Source: Anatilimnocola floriformis
Lineage (GTDB): Bacteria > Planctomycetota > Planctomycetia > Pirellulales > Pirellulaceae
Assembly: GCF_024256385.1 (NCBI RefSeq)
Contig: NZ_JAMLFW010000001.1
Span: forward strand, 3,720,001-3,784,000
Length of the DNA: 64,000 nucleotides
Direction: 5' to 3'
Below the pieces are notes generated by a model that searched no databases, was not told the DNA's origin, and was given only the letters and a program-made list of their open reading frames with translations. Position numbers and translations under genes: made by a program. Below, in pieces: positions 44,901 through 56,754 of this stretch. Within the stretch, counting starts at the first letter, position 1, and every line of letters starts with the position of its first letter.

Positions 44901-45480
44901 GGCGAACCATTTCGGTCGTTTGCATGGCTTCGACGTGCGTGCGAATCGCATCCATCGATTGTTTGCCGCGATCGGTAACAACCACCTCCAAGGCCTCGTC
45001 GAATCCTCGCTTTTGGCGAATGTCGATCGTTTCCGCAAGTTCGCTCAGTTTGTTTGCGACCTCCTCCCTGATCTGGCGGAGCTTGGCCGCCTGCACCACC
45101 TCGGTTCCGACGAGTCGCTCCATCCCTTGCAGTCGCTGTTCAACTCGATTGATCGCGACATTGTAGGGGGCGAGGTACTTCGTATCGCCCGTCAGCAAAT
45201 AGCCGCGCTGCCCGGTTTCAGCGTCCTTAATGATCGAAATCACGTTCTCCAAGGCCACGATCGTCTCATGCGTCTTGGCCACTGAATCGGCGTTTCGCCG
45301 CAAGATGCGAGTGTTGACATAGGCCACTCCACCGGCGGACAGGAAGAAGAGAAAGACGGCGACGAAACCCAGCCAAACGGATGAGTCGATTCTCACGCGG
45401 TCGCGTTTTTCTGAGCTAACAATGGTGGGCGACATGGGGGTATGCGGTGGGTCTGCCCAGCACGGCTCAACCAATTTCAT
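41986..45480 (-). CDS. Membrane hybrid histidine kinase: CHASE3-GAF-coiled coil-HK-three receivers
   Basis: 1164 residues. Membrane segments lie near 36-57 and 208-232, bracketing an extracytoplasmic CHASE3 domain ('IIKDAETGQRGYLLTGDTKYL'). A GAF domain follows (about 265-400), then a long Glu/Gln-rich coiled coil (about 405-490), HisKA 'FLANMSHELRTPLNSSLILA', HATPase ('LLSNAFKFT', 'DTGIGIPAHQ', 'GGTGLGLSIS') and three receivers with Asp in 'ILDVGLPDQSG', 'VLDLTLPDTSG' and 'LMDIMMPEMDG'. The E/Q-rich coiled coil resembles chemoreceptor methylation helices, which could explain the CheR/CheB partners. The start is uncertain; an ATG at 45435 also precedes the first membrane helix. Confidence 0.92.
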   Translation of the reverse strand: MKLVEPCWADPPHTPMSPTIVSSEKRDRVRIDSSVWLGFVAVFLFFLSAGGVAYVNTRILRRNADSVAKTHETIVALENVISIIKDAETGQRGYLLTGDTKYLAPYNVAINRVEQRLQGMERLVGTEVVQAAKLRQIREEVANKLSELAETIDIRQKRGFDEALEVVVTDRGKQSMDAIRTHVEAMQTTEMVRRADRLREMDQAYLTAVASGVLTGLLGIVLSSVVAYLVRRAMLTRARQEWLLNGQSGLSREMVGDPTIDQLSNRVLKFLAEYLNAQAGIFFARDEGQFKLLSTFAVPADSGVLQEFSSGEGLLGKAADDGKPSILNDIPEGYLVFGSGLGRSKPRHLAIAPFSPDSETNAVVELGFLEPPDSKTTEFLQNISESIGVAVKSAHYRAHLHNLLEETQRQAEELQAQSEELRVGNEELEEQSSALKESQTRLEQQQVELEQTNSQLEEHAQTLETQRDDLARTQASLERQARELEQASQYKSDFLANMSHELRTPLNSSLILAKLLGDNPNRNLTPEQVQFARNIESAGNDLLNLINDILDLSKIEAGHMEVRPESVRLSQLIEDVARTFLPVATQKGLEFKTGLAADCPKIFETDGQRLEQILRNLLSNAFKFTERGSVQLKVSQTANQELRFAVSDTGIGIPAHQQQIIFEAFRQADGTTNRKYGGTGLGLSISRELTRLLGGRIELESTPGGGSTFTITLPLSINREVVQRKPNAPPEQTDFNIVSHTPQPVVVGPIGEGRAAVQRLIEDDRERLSAGRRLILLVEDDLSFARILYDLAHELNFDALIATTAEEGLQLATQHLPSAIILDVGLPDQSGLTVLDRLKRDARTRHLPVHVISASDYAQTALSLGAVGYMLKPVKREELVDVLHRIESRLLQKMRRVLVVEDDPRQLDSLQKLLGSHEVSTTGARTAAECLSLLKDATFDCMVLDLTLPDTSGYALLETLSKEQSYSFPPVIVYTGRELSVDEEQRLRRYSKSIIIKGAKSPERLLDEVTLFLHQMVATLPAEQRRMLETARSREADLEGRRILVVEDDVRNVFALTSILEPRGAIVQIARNGREALTALEKAKTDKPIDLVLMDIMMPEMDGITCMREIRKNPAWREMPIIALTAKAMKDDQEQCLSAGANDYIPKPLDVEKLLSLVRVWMPR

Positions 45481-45711
45481 GAATCGTGACGCAGTGGTGC
45501 CAGGTGGTTTTGAAAAATAACTTCACCATCGTTCTTTGCCAAGTAACTCCGCTCTGAAACTGGCCACGAACTTCGGTCTATCAGCAATCCGTTGAGCATT
45601 ACGGCGAAAAGTGATCGCTGCGGGTCCAGGCTGGCTGATTGGCGACCAGTGTGTTTGCTCAAACTTTGACCAGCCACGCGATTGAGGATTCAGAGTCCTT
45701 TTGATGTGATT

Positions 45712-46575
45712 TCACTCGGTTAGCCGCACGACTTTCACCGGTGCCCTCATATCGAGGTAATCGCCTGAGTCGCCGTGAAACTGCCCGGTGATGGGCATCA
45801 CGCCGCGCGGGTGCTGACTGACGCCGACGGTGATGTGCTTCAACGACGCCCCTTCGCCGATCGTGGGATCGTAGCCACGCCAACCGAGAACGGGCAGATA
45901 GATCTCGGCCCAAGCGTGCATCGCCGCGCGACCAGCTTCTGCGGCGGGACAATCCAAATAGCCACTAACAAATCGAGCAGACAGCCCCATCAGTCGAGCA
46001 GCATCCATCATCAGCAGCGCCATGTCGCGGCAGGAGCCGCTCTGCAGGCGGAGTGTTTCGCCCGGACTTTGCACCCCTTTGACGTAGCGCCGCTGATAGC
46101 CGATTTTTGCGTGGATGTGATGGCAGAGATTCATGAGCAGCGTCTCGGCATCGTCGGTCGCTGTTACCGTCGCGTACTCGGCCAGCCACTGTTTCACTAT
46201 CTGCGCATCGTCCGCATACGAGAGCGTTTGATACGCCGCCGTGATCGGCGCCTCGCGCTCGTCGTAGTTGACCGGCCAGGGAATCCTCCAAGGCACGTAT
46301 GGATCTTGGGACGGAAACGGCAACGAGCGTTCGACGGTAACCTCGCTGCGAACTTCTAACCGATCCGCTTCGGCAGTAAAGTCGACAATCGCGACGGAGT
46401 TGCTGAATACGTCGCGCGCCCAGGCCAATCGATGCGCAGGGAAGATCTCAAGCGACATATCCACAACACGAATATCATGCCCCTCCCGTGGACGGAGCAC
46501 GAGGCGATGACGGCCAAACGCTACTGGTCGACGATATGAGTAAATCGTGGCATGTTCAATGCGTTGACGTAGCAT
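45712..46575 (-). CDS. Transglutaminase-like protein
   Basis: 287 residues, no signal peptide. The N-terminal beta domain (about 1-90, 'HATIYSYRRPVAFGRHRLVLRP') precedes a transglutaminase-like catalytic core with the triad C182 (QSGSCRDMALLMMDAARLMG), H220 (AAMHAWAEIYLP) and D236 (GYDPTIG). Bacterial members of this type are thought to be proteases or amide-bond hydrolases and often come in pairs. It overlaps its paralogous neighbour by 20 bases and is translated after it. Confidence 0.88.
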   Translation of the reverse strand: MLRQRIEHATIYSYRRPVAFGRHRLVLRPREGHDIRVVDMSLEIFPAHRLAWARDVFSNSVAIVDFTAEADRLEVRSEVTVERSLPFPSQDPYVPWRIPWPVNYDEREAPITAAYQTLSYADDAQIVKQWLAEYATVTATDDAETLLMNLCHHIHAKIGYQRRYVKGVQSPGETLRLQSGSCRDMALLMMDAARLMGLSARFVSGYLDCPAAEAGRAAMHAWAEIYLPVLGWRGYDPTIGEGASLKHITVGVSQHPRGVMPITGQFHGDSGDYLDMRAPVKVVRLTE

Positions 46576-47428
46576 GCTTTGCGTCCAGCGAAATCCCTTT
46601 TCGGCCCAACTGCTTCCGCTCCAGCGGCGTGAATTTCTGCCCTGGCGCGAGTTGGCAATCGACCTGCATCAAGGTGCTTTGCACCCGGCCGAAGATACTA
46701 GAGACAGCGGCGTCGGCGGCATCCCGCCCAGTGCCAATGCGAATGAGTCCGTTGAGCGGCACCAAGCGAGTGGCATCGAAGACCAGCCAACGACCTCCCA
46801 GGTAACACTCAAAGCAGGCGTGAAAATCGGGTGGCTCGAGTTGAAAGGCGTACCCCGAAAAATAACGCGCTGGAATATTGAGCGCGCGGCAGAGCGCGAT
46901 CCCCAGATGAGCGAAGTCACGACAAACGCCGGTCCGCTGAGTCACCGTGTCGTAGGCCGACGTTTCTGAATTGGTGCTGCCCCGCAGGTACTCGACGTTC
47001 TCATGAATCCAGTCAACGACAGCGATCACTTTCTCGTACGGGTTGGCCACCTTGCCAAACAAATCCCACGCCAGGCGGCCCAGGCGATCGGACTGGCAAT
47101 ATCGACTCGGAAATAAGTACGGGATGGCCCTACGATCCATATCCGCCACGGGCGTGTAGTCCAACTTATTCGCAGGCACCACCTCGCAGGAAGTTTCCAC
47201 GGTCGCTTCGTACGAGAGCTGCAGCATCTTCTTTTTCCCCGTCTCCAGCCGGACAAATCGACTGCCACCGGAGTCGATTACAAATTCTTCGAAATGCAGG
47301 TCGGGCTCGACGGTAAACCGTTCGTGAAGAATCGTCTGCCCAGGCGACCGCTGCGCATGCACATTGAAGATCATGGTAGACGGGAAGCGGACGTTGTATT
47401 CGAGCCGCCCGGAGACATGAAAACGCAT
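46556..47428 (-). CDS. Transglutaminase-like protein, paralogous partner
   Basis: 290 residues. An N-terminal beta domain (about 1-85) precedes the catalytic core with C169 (RTGVCRDFAHLGIALCRALNIPARY), H203 (DFHACFECYLG) and D218 (VFDATRL). It is diverged from the downstream copy, and its His lies in an ACFE rather than AWAE context. Related pairs in other bacteria cluster with ATP-grasp and alpha-E genes, which are absent here. The likely function is peptide or amide bond cleavage in the cytoplasm. Confidence 0.88.
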   Translation of the reverse strand: MRFHVSGRLEYNVRFPSTMIFNVHAQRSPGQTILHERFTVEPDLHFEEFVIDSGGSRFVRLETGKKKMLQLSYEATVETSCEVVPANKLDYTPVADMDRRAIPYLFPSRYCQSDRLGRLAWDLFGKVANPYEKVIAVVDWIHENVEYLRGSTNSETSAYDTVTQRTGVCRDFAHLGIALCRALNIPARYFSGYAFQLEPPDFHACFECYLGGRWLVFDATRLVPLNGLIRIGTGRDAADAAVSSIFGRVQSTLMQVDCQLAPGQKFTPLERKQLGRKGISLDAKHATSTH

Positions 47429-47498
47429 TCGCAGGAGCTCACTAGTAGGAAGTCATTCGCTGAAAAAGCCTCCAAGGCGTAATGCAAAAGTGAGGCCG

Positions 47499-48608
47499 TT
47501 ACGCCATTGCAGCGACCGCTTGATTTGGATCAGCGCCGCCAACGATTGCCGCGTTTTCATTTCGGCCCCGCTGCACCAGACCGTGGATGTAACGCATTTT
47601 TGCGATCACGGGCTGAACAAAGACTTGCGGCACGGCATCCAAAATACCCATGTTGCGATTCAACTCGTTGTTGGCGATGCCAATTTGCTGATAGCGCGCA
47701 ATCATGGCATCGAAATCGGCATGCACCGGATCAGACTCGCCGCCGAAGCCGACATTTTCTGCGGTGTCGAGCGAGCCGCACATGTCGAGATACGCAGCCC
47801 AGGTCTCCGCAAAATCTTCCCAGGGATGCATCGTCGAATAGGCGCTGATGAAATTCTCCGGCCAGTTGAGCGGTGCGCCATTCTGATAATAGATGGCCAG
47901 CGCCTGATCGTAGGTGGGATTATCGTGGTCACCGAACACCGCCTTCGAAGCTGCTTCGTCGCGGCCCAGCACCAAAACATCCCAGTAGTAGTGCCCAATC
48001 TCGTGTCGAAAGTGGCCGATGAGAGAACGATGCGTCTCTTTCATTTCGACGCGCAAGCTTTCGCGAGCCACCGAATCGGCTTCACGAATGTTGATGGTGA
48101 TCCGGCCATGATCGTGGCTGGTGAAAACTTTTTCTCCCTGGTTGCCACCTCGCCAAATATCATTCGGCGGAATCACGTCTGCTTTGAAATCGAAGCTCAG
48201 CGGCGGCGCGATGCCGTCTTGCGCAGTGCCGTACGGCAGGCCCAGCTTACGCAGGTCGTAGAACAACCTCCGCTTGGCGGCCTCCAGCCGATACCACTTT
48301 TCTAAATTGCCAACGACGGAAAGGTCCGGAATCGTATCGTTGAAGCGGCAGCAATCGCAGAAGCCAGCGTGCGTGGTATCGCCGGCCATAACGCAACGAT
48401 TGCAGACGTTGTAAGTGGCGTAGTTGACGCACTTTTGCAGCTGAACTCCGCACGCGGCGTTGCCACACTGCAAGCCGCCCTGATCCAGCGGAAGCAGCGC
48501 AACCAAATTGTCGCAGGCCGGACAAAATCCCGCTTCGCGGCCGCATGCCAGGCACTGCGAGTTGTCGAAATACAAGATGTTGTTACAAGCACACTGAAAC
48601 GTACGCAT
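47499..48608 (-). CDS. Cys-rich zinc-ribbon metallopeptidase (putative zinc-binding, Peptidase_Mx type)
   Basis: 369 residues from the ATG at 48608; an upstream in-frame start at 48671 adds a non-conserved leader. The first 87 residues hold 14 cysteines in CxC, CxxC and CxxCC spacings, an N-terminal multi-zinc ribbon. A metallopeptidase domain follows, with 'GHFRHEIGHYYWD' (H202-E203-x-x-H206) and a downstream acidic 'MHPWEDFAETWAAYLD' as the probable third-ligand helix. The substrate is unknown. Its placement directly before the transglutaminase pair on the same strand suggests a protein- or peptide-processing unit. Confidence 0.85.
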   Translation of the reverse strand: MRTFQCACNNILYFDNSQCLACGREAGFCPACDNLVALLPLDQGGLQCGNAACGVQLQKCVNYATYNVCNRCVMAGDTTHAGFCDCCRFNDTIPDLSVVGNLEKWYRLEAAKRRLFYDLRKLGLPYGTAQDGIAPPLSFDFKADVIPPNDIWRGGNQGEKVFTSHDHGRITINIREADSVARESLRVEMKETHRSLIGHFRHEIGHYYWDVLVLGRDEAASKAVFGDHDNPTYDQALAIYYQNGAPLNWPENFISAYSTMHPWEDFAETWAAYLDMCGSLDTAENVGFGGESDPVHADFDAMIARYQQIGIANNELNRNMGILDAVPQVFVQPVIAKMRYIHGLVQRGRNENAAIVGGADPNQAVAAMA

Positions 48609-48959
48609 CAAAAGTTTCCAGGATGTTTTTTTTGAGAGAAAATGAACGCGCTGATTGCTGCCGCGCAGCAACAGTTCCGTTCTGCATTGAGCGACGAGAG
48701 AGAGTCGCTCACGATGGATATGTGATCCACGCGCGCCTAGCGATTCGTAGGCGGCAATCGGACAAGCAAACGATGTGCCCGAGTTGTCTGCCGCGACTCG
48801 CGAGTGCGCCGTATCGAGCGCGGTTCCGTGTAGCTGCGACAGCTAACCGCAAAATGCTGATGGATTACGCCGAAGCGCGCGCCGTAACAGGGCGAGCGAT
48901 TCGCTGCTACTTTGGTCGAAAGCGAGTCAACTGAGCTGAACCCAACCAACTACTCTGGT
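48609..48959. other. Intergenic region with a short hairpin, no supported gene
   Basis: About 350 bases. A perfect 7-base-pair hairpin GAGCGAC/GTCGCTC with loop GAGAGAGA lies at 48689-48710. An open frame on the plus strand (48545-48934) overlaps the metallopeptidase start, has no recognisable homology and biased Arg-rich content, and is not considered a gene. Confidence 0.4.
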
Positions 48960-50213
48960 TCAGTACTTGGGGAAGATGGCCGGCGTCGGAAAGCGATCTT
49001 CCAGGGAGTTCCCATCGTTCAGATATTCGTCCCGAGGCACAGTCACTTCGGGCCAACTCGCCGGGCGAACTCGGACGACTCGCCCGGGGCGAATCCCTTC
49101 GATGATGAGGTCCGTCTCAAAGCGAATTTGGATGCCGCTGCTCCCCAGCGGGACCTCGCCGGTCGCTTTCGTCACCTCGAGGATCGGACCCTGCGAAGCC
49201 ATATGAGCGGGCCCATAAGCGCCCCCCGCATGCTTCAACGTATTCTCCGCGGCATTCATCACTCCGCGGCTTCCCTTCTTGAAATCGGCGTACAGCGAAT
49301 CGTCCATGCCGCCGAACAAAGTCGCGGTAACAGTCGCGCGACCGAATTTGCCGTACTCGACAGCATCGACATAGGCGGGCATCCAACGGCTGCGGATCAA
49401 CGCCTTGTGCGTTTCGGTCTGCTGTTGGCCGGCGCGCTGCATCGCGGTGTCATCCAGCCAGATATCTGAGATGTGAAACCGCAGAAAAACGCCGCCGGGA
49501 GTGGGCTGCCAGGTGAGTCCAAGTTGCACTGCTTGGCCACCGAGAGACTTCTTTCCTTCAGCGGGCCAAACTCCTTCGGCGATTAAATCGGCGAGACTGA
49601 GGCACTCGCGGCCGCGCCAGATGCGCGTAGCGGCGCCGATGGTCATCTTCTCTTCGCTGGCGCTGCTGTCTGCGCCTTCCTTCGGTTCACGGCTGGCGAT
49701 GATCATCCCCTGAGTTTTCTGCAGGTCGATCTCTTTCAACTTCCAAACTTTGCCTTCGCGCAGGCAGAAGCTCGGTTCATCTTCCAATAGCAGAACATGA
49801 TTCTCGGCGGGGCGATCGGGATTGCCTTTGCCGCTTACCGGCACGGCAGAGTTTTTCGGATCGGGCGGTAGAAAGCCGCGCACATGCAAGGCCGTGCCGA
49901 GCGGGATGTCGCGCAGATCGGCCGGTGCGCCGTTACGGCGAACGATGCCGTACGGGAGCATGGCGAAGGGATGCGGCGGATTGCGAAAGAACTCGCCGGT
50001 GGTGGGCACGCGGAAGCTGCCACGGCGATTCGCATGGTCTACGAACGCGAGCACGCCGCGGTATTCTCGCGACTTGTCCAGCGGCGGAAACTGCCCAGCT
50101 TCGGGCCGAAACGGTTCTTCCGGCCTCTTGTTGTCCTGACCGCTGGCCGCGGCAATGACCATCAACGAGCAACACAATAAGAACGAAGAACCACGAACAA
50201 TTACCGTTTTCAT
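48960..50213 (-). CDS. Secreted protein of unknown function coupled to DUF1552 gene
   Basis: 417 residues from the ATG at 50213, which overlaps the stop of the DUF1552 gene (ATGA). A signal peptide ([21 protein letters not shown]) precedes a mature protein with '[22 protein letters not shown]', '[20 protein letters not shown]' and '[15 protein letters not shown]', suggesting OB-like beta strands in the first half. The second half ends with '[21 protein letters not shown]'. I recognise no family with certainty. The overlap implies stoichiometric production with the DUF1552 and DUF1592-type proteins. Confidence 0.8.
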   Translation of the reverse strand: MKTVIVRGSSFLLCCSLMVIAAASGQDNKRPEEPFRPEAGQFPPLDKSREYRGVLAFVDHANRRGSFRVPTTGEFFRNPPHPFAMLPYGIVRRNGAPADLRDIPLGTALHVRGFLPPDPKNSAVPVSGKGNPDRPAENHVLLLEDEPSFCLREGKVWKLKEIDLQKTQGMIIASREPKEGADSSASEEKMTIGAATRIWRGRECLSLADLIAEGVWPAEGKKSLGGQAVQLGLTWQPTPGGVFLRFHISDIWLDDTAMQRAGQQQTETHKALIRSRWMPAYVDAVEYGKFGRATVTATLFGGMDDSLYADFKKGSRGVMNAAENTLKHAGGAYGPAHMASQGPILEVTKATGEVPLGSSGIQIRFETDLIIEGIRPGRVVRVRPASWPEVTVPRDEYLNDGNSLEDRFPTPAIFPKY

Positions 50214-51565
50214 AGTTCGATCGCCTTGTTGCTGTCGCCGAATTTGTCGGTTTCCACGCCCATGCGTTGGGCCATCAAGAGCAACAGGCTGCTCATGTAG
50301 GCATTCGGGTTGGCGGGGCGGCTGCAAAGGTTGTAGTGCTCACCGGGCTTATCGAGTTGATAGCCCTTGAAGTGACCTTGGTTGAAGTCGAGGTGCGTGC
50401 CGTGCTTCAAGCCGAGGTCGGAACCTCCGGCGAGCACCAGCGGCAGGTTGGCATTGCCGTGGCTGTGTCCATAAGACATGCCGCTGCCGAAGAGGGACAT
50501 CGTCGTGCCCAGGAGCGGCTTGCCGTTCAGATCTTTCGTCTCGGCAAGGCGCGTGAGGAAGTAGCTGTACTGCTCGATGGCGAAGGTGTCGTAGTTCGTG
50601 AGCTTCTCCATGTAACCGAGATCGCCGCCGTGGTGGCTGAGCTGATGACGGGATTCGGTAATGCCGATCTCGGGAATCGAAATGGCATCGCCTTCGCCGC
50701 CGAGGCTGAAGGTGGCGACGCGCGTCAGATCGGTCTGGAAGGCGAGCACAATCAGATCATAAACCGTGCGAAAATAATCGCCGGCCATCGTGTGCGCGAT
50801 GTCGCGATTAGTCTTTTGCCGATCGGCGGGCGAAATCGTCGGCAGCGGCGTGTCGAGCCAGGCGTCGGCGCGGCGCGTGCGGATTTCAGCTTCGCGAACA
50901 GAGGTCAGATACTGCTCCATGCGGCCCTTATCAGCCGATCCCATCTTTTGCTCGAGCTGGCGAACCTCGGCGAGGTTCGCATCGAGCACACTTCCCTTAC
51001 GGCGCAACGCGCGCCGCTGAGCTCCCTTGCCACCCTTGGGTTCTTCAAACAGCGAGGCAAAAATCTCGCTGCAACGACGCATCGCCGGCAGCCGAATGCC
51101 GTCGGCAGTCCAGGCCAGCGAATCCTGCGTGATGGCGATCTCCATCGACGAATAGCGAGTATGCTTCGCGGTGACCTCGGCCATCTTCTGGTCGACAGAA
51201 ATGGTGTTCCGATCCGAAGGACCAAGCTTGCCGCCGGTCAGCCAGACCGAAATGCAGTTGTGGTGATGGCTCAACGCTCCCGGGTGATGAAGACCGCTGA
51301 TCGGCGTGATCGAATCGCGGTGTTTTTCCAGCGGCTTGAGCGACCGAGAGAACTGGTAATCCTTGCCGGGCGTGGTGATCTGATAATTCAGCGAATGCAC
51401 GCCGTTGGCGAGATAGATGAACGCACTGCGTTTCGGCGTCTCCGTTTTTTCTTCGGCTGCGCGAAGCGGCACCATGCATTCGAGGAACGGCAGCGCAATG
51501 CAGGATCCGAGAGCGCGCAGGGCATGTCGGCGGTCGAGCAGCCAGGATTGCGAAAGAAAATTCAT
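50210..51565 (-). CDS. DUF1552 secreted protein (third copy)
   Basis: 451 residues. The twin-arginine signal '[19 protein letters not shown]' precedes '[19 protein letters not shown]', '[22 protein letters not shown]', '[21 protein letters not shown]', '[21 protein letters not shown]' and '[27 protein letters not shown]'. It has His-rich segments ([20 protein letters not shown]) that could bind metal. It belongs with the DUF1592-type gene at 52320-54833, from which it is separated by an unrelated low-GC gene. Confidence 0.88.
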   Translation of the reverse strand: MNFLSQSWLLDRRHALRALGSCIALPFLECMVPLRAAEEKTETPKRSAFIYLANGVHSLNYQITTPGKDYQFSRSLKPLEKHRDSITPISGLHHPGALSHHHNCISVWLTGGKLGPSDRNTISVDQKMAEVTAKHTRYSSMEIAITQDSLAWTADGIRLPAMRRCSEIFASLFEEPKGGKGAQRRALRRKGSVLDANLAEVRQLEQKMGSADKGRMEQYLTSVREAEIRTRRADAWLDTPLPTISPADRQKTNRDIAHTMAGDYFRTVYDLIVLAFQTDLTRVATFSLGGEGDAISIPEIGITESRHQLSHHGGDLGYMEKLTNYDTFAIEQYSYFLTRLAETKDLNGKPLLGTTMSLFGSGMSYGHSHGNANLPLVLAGGSDLGLKHGTHLDFNQGHFKGYQLDKPGEHYNLCSRPANPNAYMSSLLLLMAQRMGVETDKFGDSNKAIEL

Positions 51566-51673
51566 GGTTGTTGGTTCCTATTTCTTTGTTCTTTGTTCGT
51601 AGTTTTTTTGTTGATGAGACCTTGGAACTGAAAAACTCGCCGCCCACCCTGGTTGACCATCTTGTTTGCTGCC

Positions 51674-52270
51674 TCAGACGGGATAGGTACGGTCGAATGC
51701 CTGCTCAACAAACCTTTCGATCTCTTTGCGAGATGGCATATGCGATGAATCTGACATATCACGGCTAGCGAGAAACGACTGACGCAATTCGGCCATTTGT
51801 TTTGAACGGTCTTTGTTCGACAATAGGCGTCCACTTTCAAAAATCAATTCTCGAACTCGTTTATATTTCCACGCAGGATGAAACCCCATGTGGACGTAGA
51901 GGTCCCGAATGAATTCATCAGCGACAAGGATGCCGCCAGAATACTCAAGGTAATAGTTGATGTTTTCGTAATGGTTGTTGAACCAGTCGTGTTCACCTTT
52001 TTCGCCGGTTGGCGTGACGCCGTTGATTGGAGGGCCGGCAATTCGCAAATATGACTTGGTGTCTCTCATCAGATTCGCATGAAGCGTTTTCAGGACTAGG
52101 CGTTCGTCGGCAATTCCAAATACGGCCTGATAGCCACGATAGCAAGCAGTGCAAGTTCCCACTGGCTCGATTCCCAACAGGGTAGGGTCAAAGAGATCGC
52201 CCTCACTGATTCCGGCCAGCGAATAGTCAACGCTGTCGAGGTGGAACGCATCATTGATTTGAGCGGTCAT
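51674..52270 (-). CDS. Hypothetical protein, low-GC intruder in the DUF1552/DUF1592 operon
   Basis: 198 residues, no signal peptide or membrane segment. I do not recognise it with confidence. Visible features are 'GTCTACYRGYQAVFGIADERLVLKTLHANL' as two shorter blocks, a Trp/Tyr-rich centre ('HDWFNNHYENINYYLEYS') and a basic helical C-terminus. Two sampled 60-base lines inside it are about 42 and 47 percent GC, well below the neighbouring genes. It separates a DUF1592-type gene from its DUF1552 partner, a position filled by nothing in the other two sets, so recent insertion is likely. Confidence 0.7.
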   Translation of the reverse strand: MTAQINDAFHLDSVDYSLAGISEGDLFDPTLLGIEPVGTCTACYRGYQAVFGIADERLVLKTLHANLMRDTKSYLRIAGPPINGVTPTGEKGEHDWFNNHYENINYYLEYSGGILVADEFIRDLYVHMGFHPAWKYKRVRELIFESGRLLSNKDRSKQMAELRQSFLASRDMSDSSHMPSRKEIERFVEQAFDRTYPV

Positions 52271-52319
52271 AGTTTGCTCAACTGTTAGCGAACAAAAACA
52301 TAGAACTAAGAACCTCTTC

Positions 52320-54833
<2,514 letters not shown>

Positions 54834-55129
54834 TGGTTTTTCCTGTTGAAGCAGCTTCATTCTACTTAGAGCCCAGGCGGCGCACTGCTTTGTCGGCGGA
54901 ATTACGGCCATTCGGCCTGGCTACGCGGAAGCCAGTCGAGAATGGTAAAGAAGCTGGGGAGGTATCGAAATGTGAGGGAGGGTTTCAATCGGGGTGGGCT
55001 CCTCATTATATCGCACCAACCTGCTTCCGATACAATCAGCCAACTCCCCTCACGGCAAAGATAACTGGCGGACTGCGTCTAGTGACTGGACAAGTTCGCC
55101 TCTGTGAATTCGCAGGAAAGCGATCCATT

Positions 55130-56656
55130 ATGAAATTGCTCTTCGCGTGCCTGTTGCTGACGTTTTCCTGCGCCGCCAACTTGCCCGGCGCTGAGGCCAA
55201 GCGGCCCAATTTTCTGTTCATTCTGGTCGACGACCAATCGCCGTTCGATTTCAAGTTTTACAATCCGCGCTCGGAACTACGATCGCCGAATATCGATCGG
55301 CTGGCGGCGGAAGGAATCGTCTTCGACGGCGCCTATCACATGGGCTCGTTTATGGGGGCTGTCTGCACTCCGTCGCGGCACATGATGATGACAGGCCGCA
55401 CGCTGTGGCACTTGCCGATCGGCCCAAAGCATCGGGAGCATTGTCCTCCCGACATCGAGCAGCAGAGCATTCCTGCCGTGTTCAATCGCGCCGGCTATGC
55501 CACGATGCGGACCTGCAAACAGGGAAATAGCTACGAAGCGGCCAACAAACTTTTCACCGTTCGGCATGACGCAGCCAAGCGCGGTGGCGATGACGAATCG
55601 GGAAGCGCCTGGCACGCCGAGCAAGTGCTGAACTACTTGAACGACCGCCAAAAGCAAAAGGACACCAAGCCGTTCTTTATCCACTTTGGCTTTTCACACC
55701 CGCACGATACCCGCGACGGCAAACCAGAGTTGCTGGCAGGGTACGGCGCGGTGAATCACACCGATAAAGCAACCATCCCCGCAGCCAATGCCAAACAACC
55801 CAAGCTTCCCGTCAATTGGCTGCCAGCCAAACCCTTTGCCGATGGTCACCCCGGCTTGCGCGACGAAACCACCGTCAGCGGCGTGTGGGAACGGCGCGAT
55901 GAGCAGACGATTCGCAATGAACTGGGCCGAGAATTTGCCTGTGCCGAAAACATCGATATCCAAATCGGCCGCGTGCTCGCTAGGCTCCAAGAAATCGGCG
56001 AGCTCGACAACACTTACATCATCTATACCGCCGATCACGGCATCGCGATCGGCGGTCACGGCTTTCAGGGAAAGCAGAACTTGTATGAACACACCTGGCG
56101 AGTTCCCTTTGTCGTGAAAGGGCCTGGCATCAAACCAGGGACTCGCGCGCAGGGCAACATCTATCTGCTCGACTCGCTGGCCACGCTCTGCGATCTGGCG
56201 AGCATCCCCACGCCGGCCACAAATGACGGAATCAGCTTCCGACCGGTGCTCGAAGGAAAACAGTCCGTCGTGCGCGATGTCCTTTACGGCGTGTATGCCG
56301 GCGGCACGAAGCCCGGCATGCGCTCGGTGCGAAAGGGAGATTGGAAACTGATCGAGTACGACGTGCTTGATGGCAAGGTGCGCGAAACTCAACTCTTCAA
56401 TCTCAAGCAAAACCCGGCAGAGTTACTGCAAGAGCACGCTGCCGCCGATGTCGTGTCGCGCACGGGCAATACGCCCACCGAACAGCAGATCAACCTGGCC
56501 AAGGACGACAAGTATCAGGACAAGCTCAAGGAAATGCGGGCCTTGTTGCTGGCCGAAATGCGGCGAAACCATGATCCCTATCGACTGTGGAATCAGCCTG
56601 ATGACGGCTTGCAACCGCCGGTGGACGCAGGCACGAATAAGGGCAACAAGAATTAG
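55130..56656 (+). CDS. Secreted sulfatase
   Basis: 508 residues from the ATG at 55130 (CAGGAAAG upstream); the longer open frame from 54788 runs antisense over the neighbouring gene and was rejected. A signal peptide (1-23) precedes 'RPNFLFILVDDQSPFDF' with metal ligands D34 and D35. The formylglycine site is C79-T-P-S-R83 followed by 'HMMMTGR'. 'FIHFGFSHPHDTRDG' and 'YTADHGIAIGGHGFQGKQNLYEHTWRVPFVVKG' provide the remaining active-site residues. The Cys-type signature requires conversion to formylglycine by FGE. It probably desulfates an algal or host polysaccharide, as is common in planctomycetes. Confidence 0.92.
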   Translation: MKLLFACLLLTFSCAANLPGAEAKRPNFLFILVDDQSPFDFKFYNPRSELRSPNIDRLAAEGIVFDGAYHMGSFMGAVCTPSRHMMMTGRTLWHLPIGPKHREHCPPDIEQQSIPAVFNRAGYATMRTCKQGNSYEAANKLFTVRHDAAKRGGDDESGSAWHAEQVLNYLNDRQKQKDTKPFFIHFGFSHPHDTRDGKPELLAGYGAVNHTDKATIPAANAKQPKLPVNWLPAKPFADGHPGLRDETTVSGVWERRDEQTIRNELGREFACAENIDIQIGRVLARLQEIGELDNTYIIYTADHGIAIGGHGFQGKQNLYEHTWRVPFVVKGPGIKPGTRAQGNIYLLDSLATLCDLASIPTPATNDGISFRPVLEGKQSVVRDVLYGVYAGGTKPGMRSVRKGDWKLIEYDVLDGKVRETQLFNLKQNPAELLQEHAAADVVSRTGNTPTEQQINLAKDDKYQDKLKEMRALLLAEMRRNHDPYRLWNQPDDGLQPPVDAGTNKGNKN

Positions 56657-56754
56657 AAATAAGCACTGACTGGCATCGTTGCTGAATTAATTGCAACCAG
56701 CTCACGTCACCGTCACAATGCGGCGAGTCTCTACCTCGTCTATTGAGCCCATCG

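Noticed and set aside
48545-48934. 129-codon plus-strand frame
   Set aside because: Overlaps the 5' end of the metallopeptidase gene on the opposite strand; Arg-rich with no recognisable domain.
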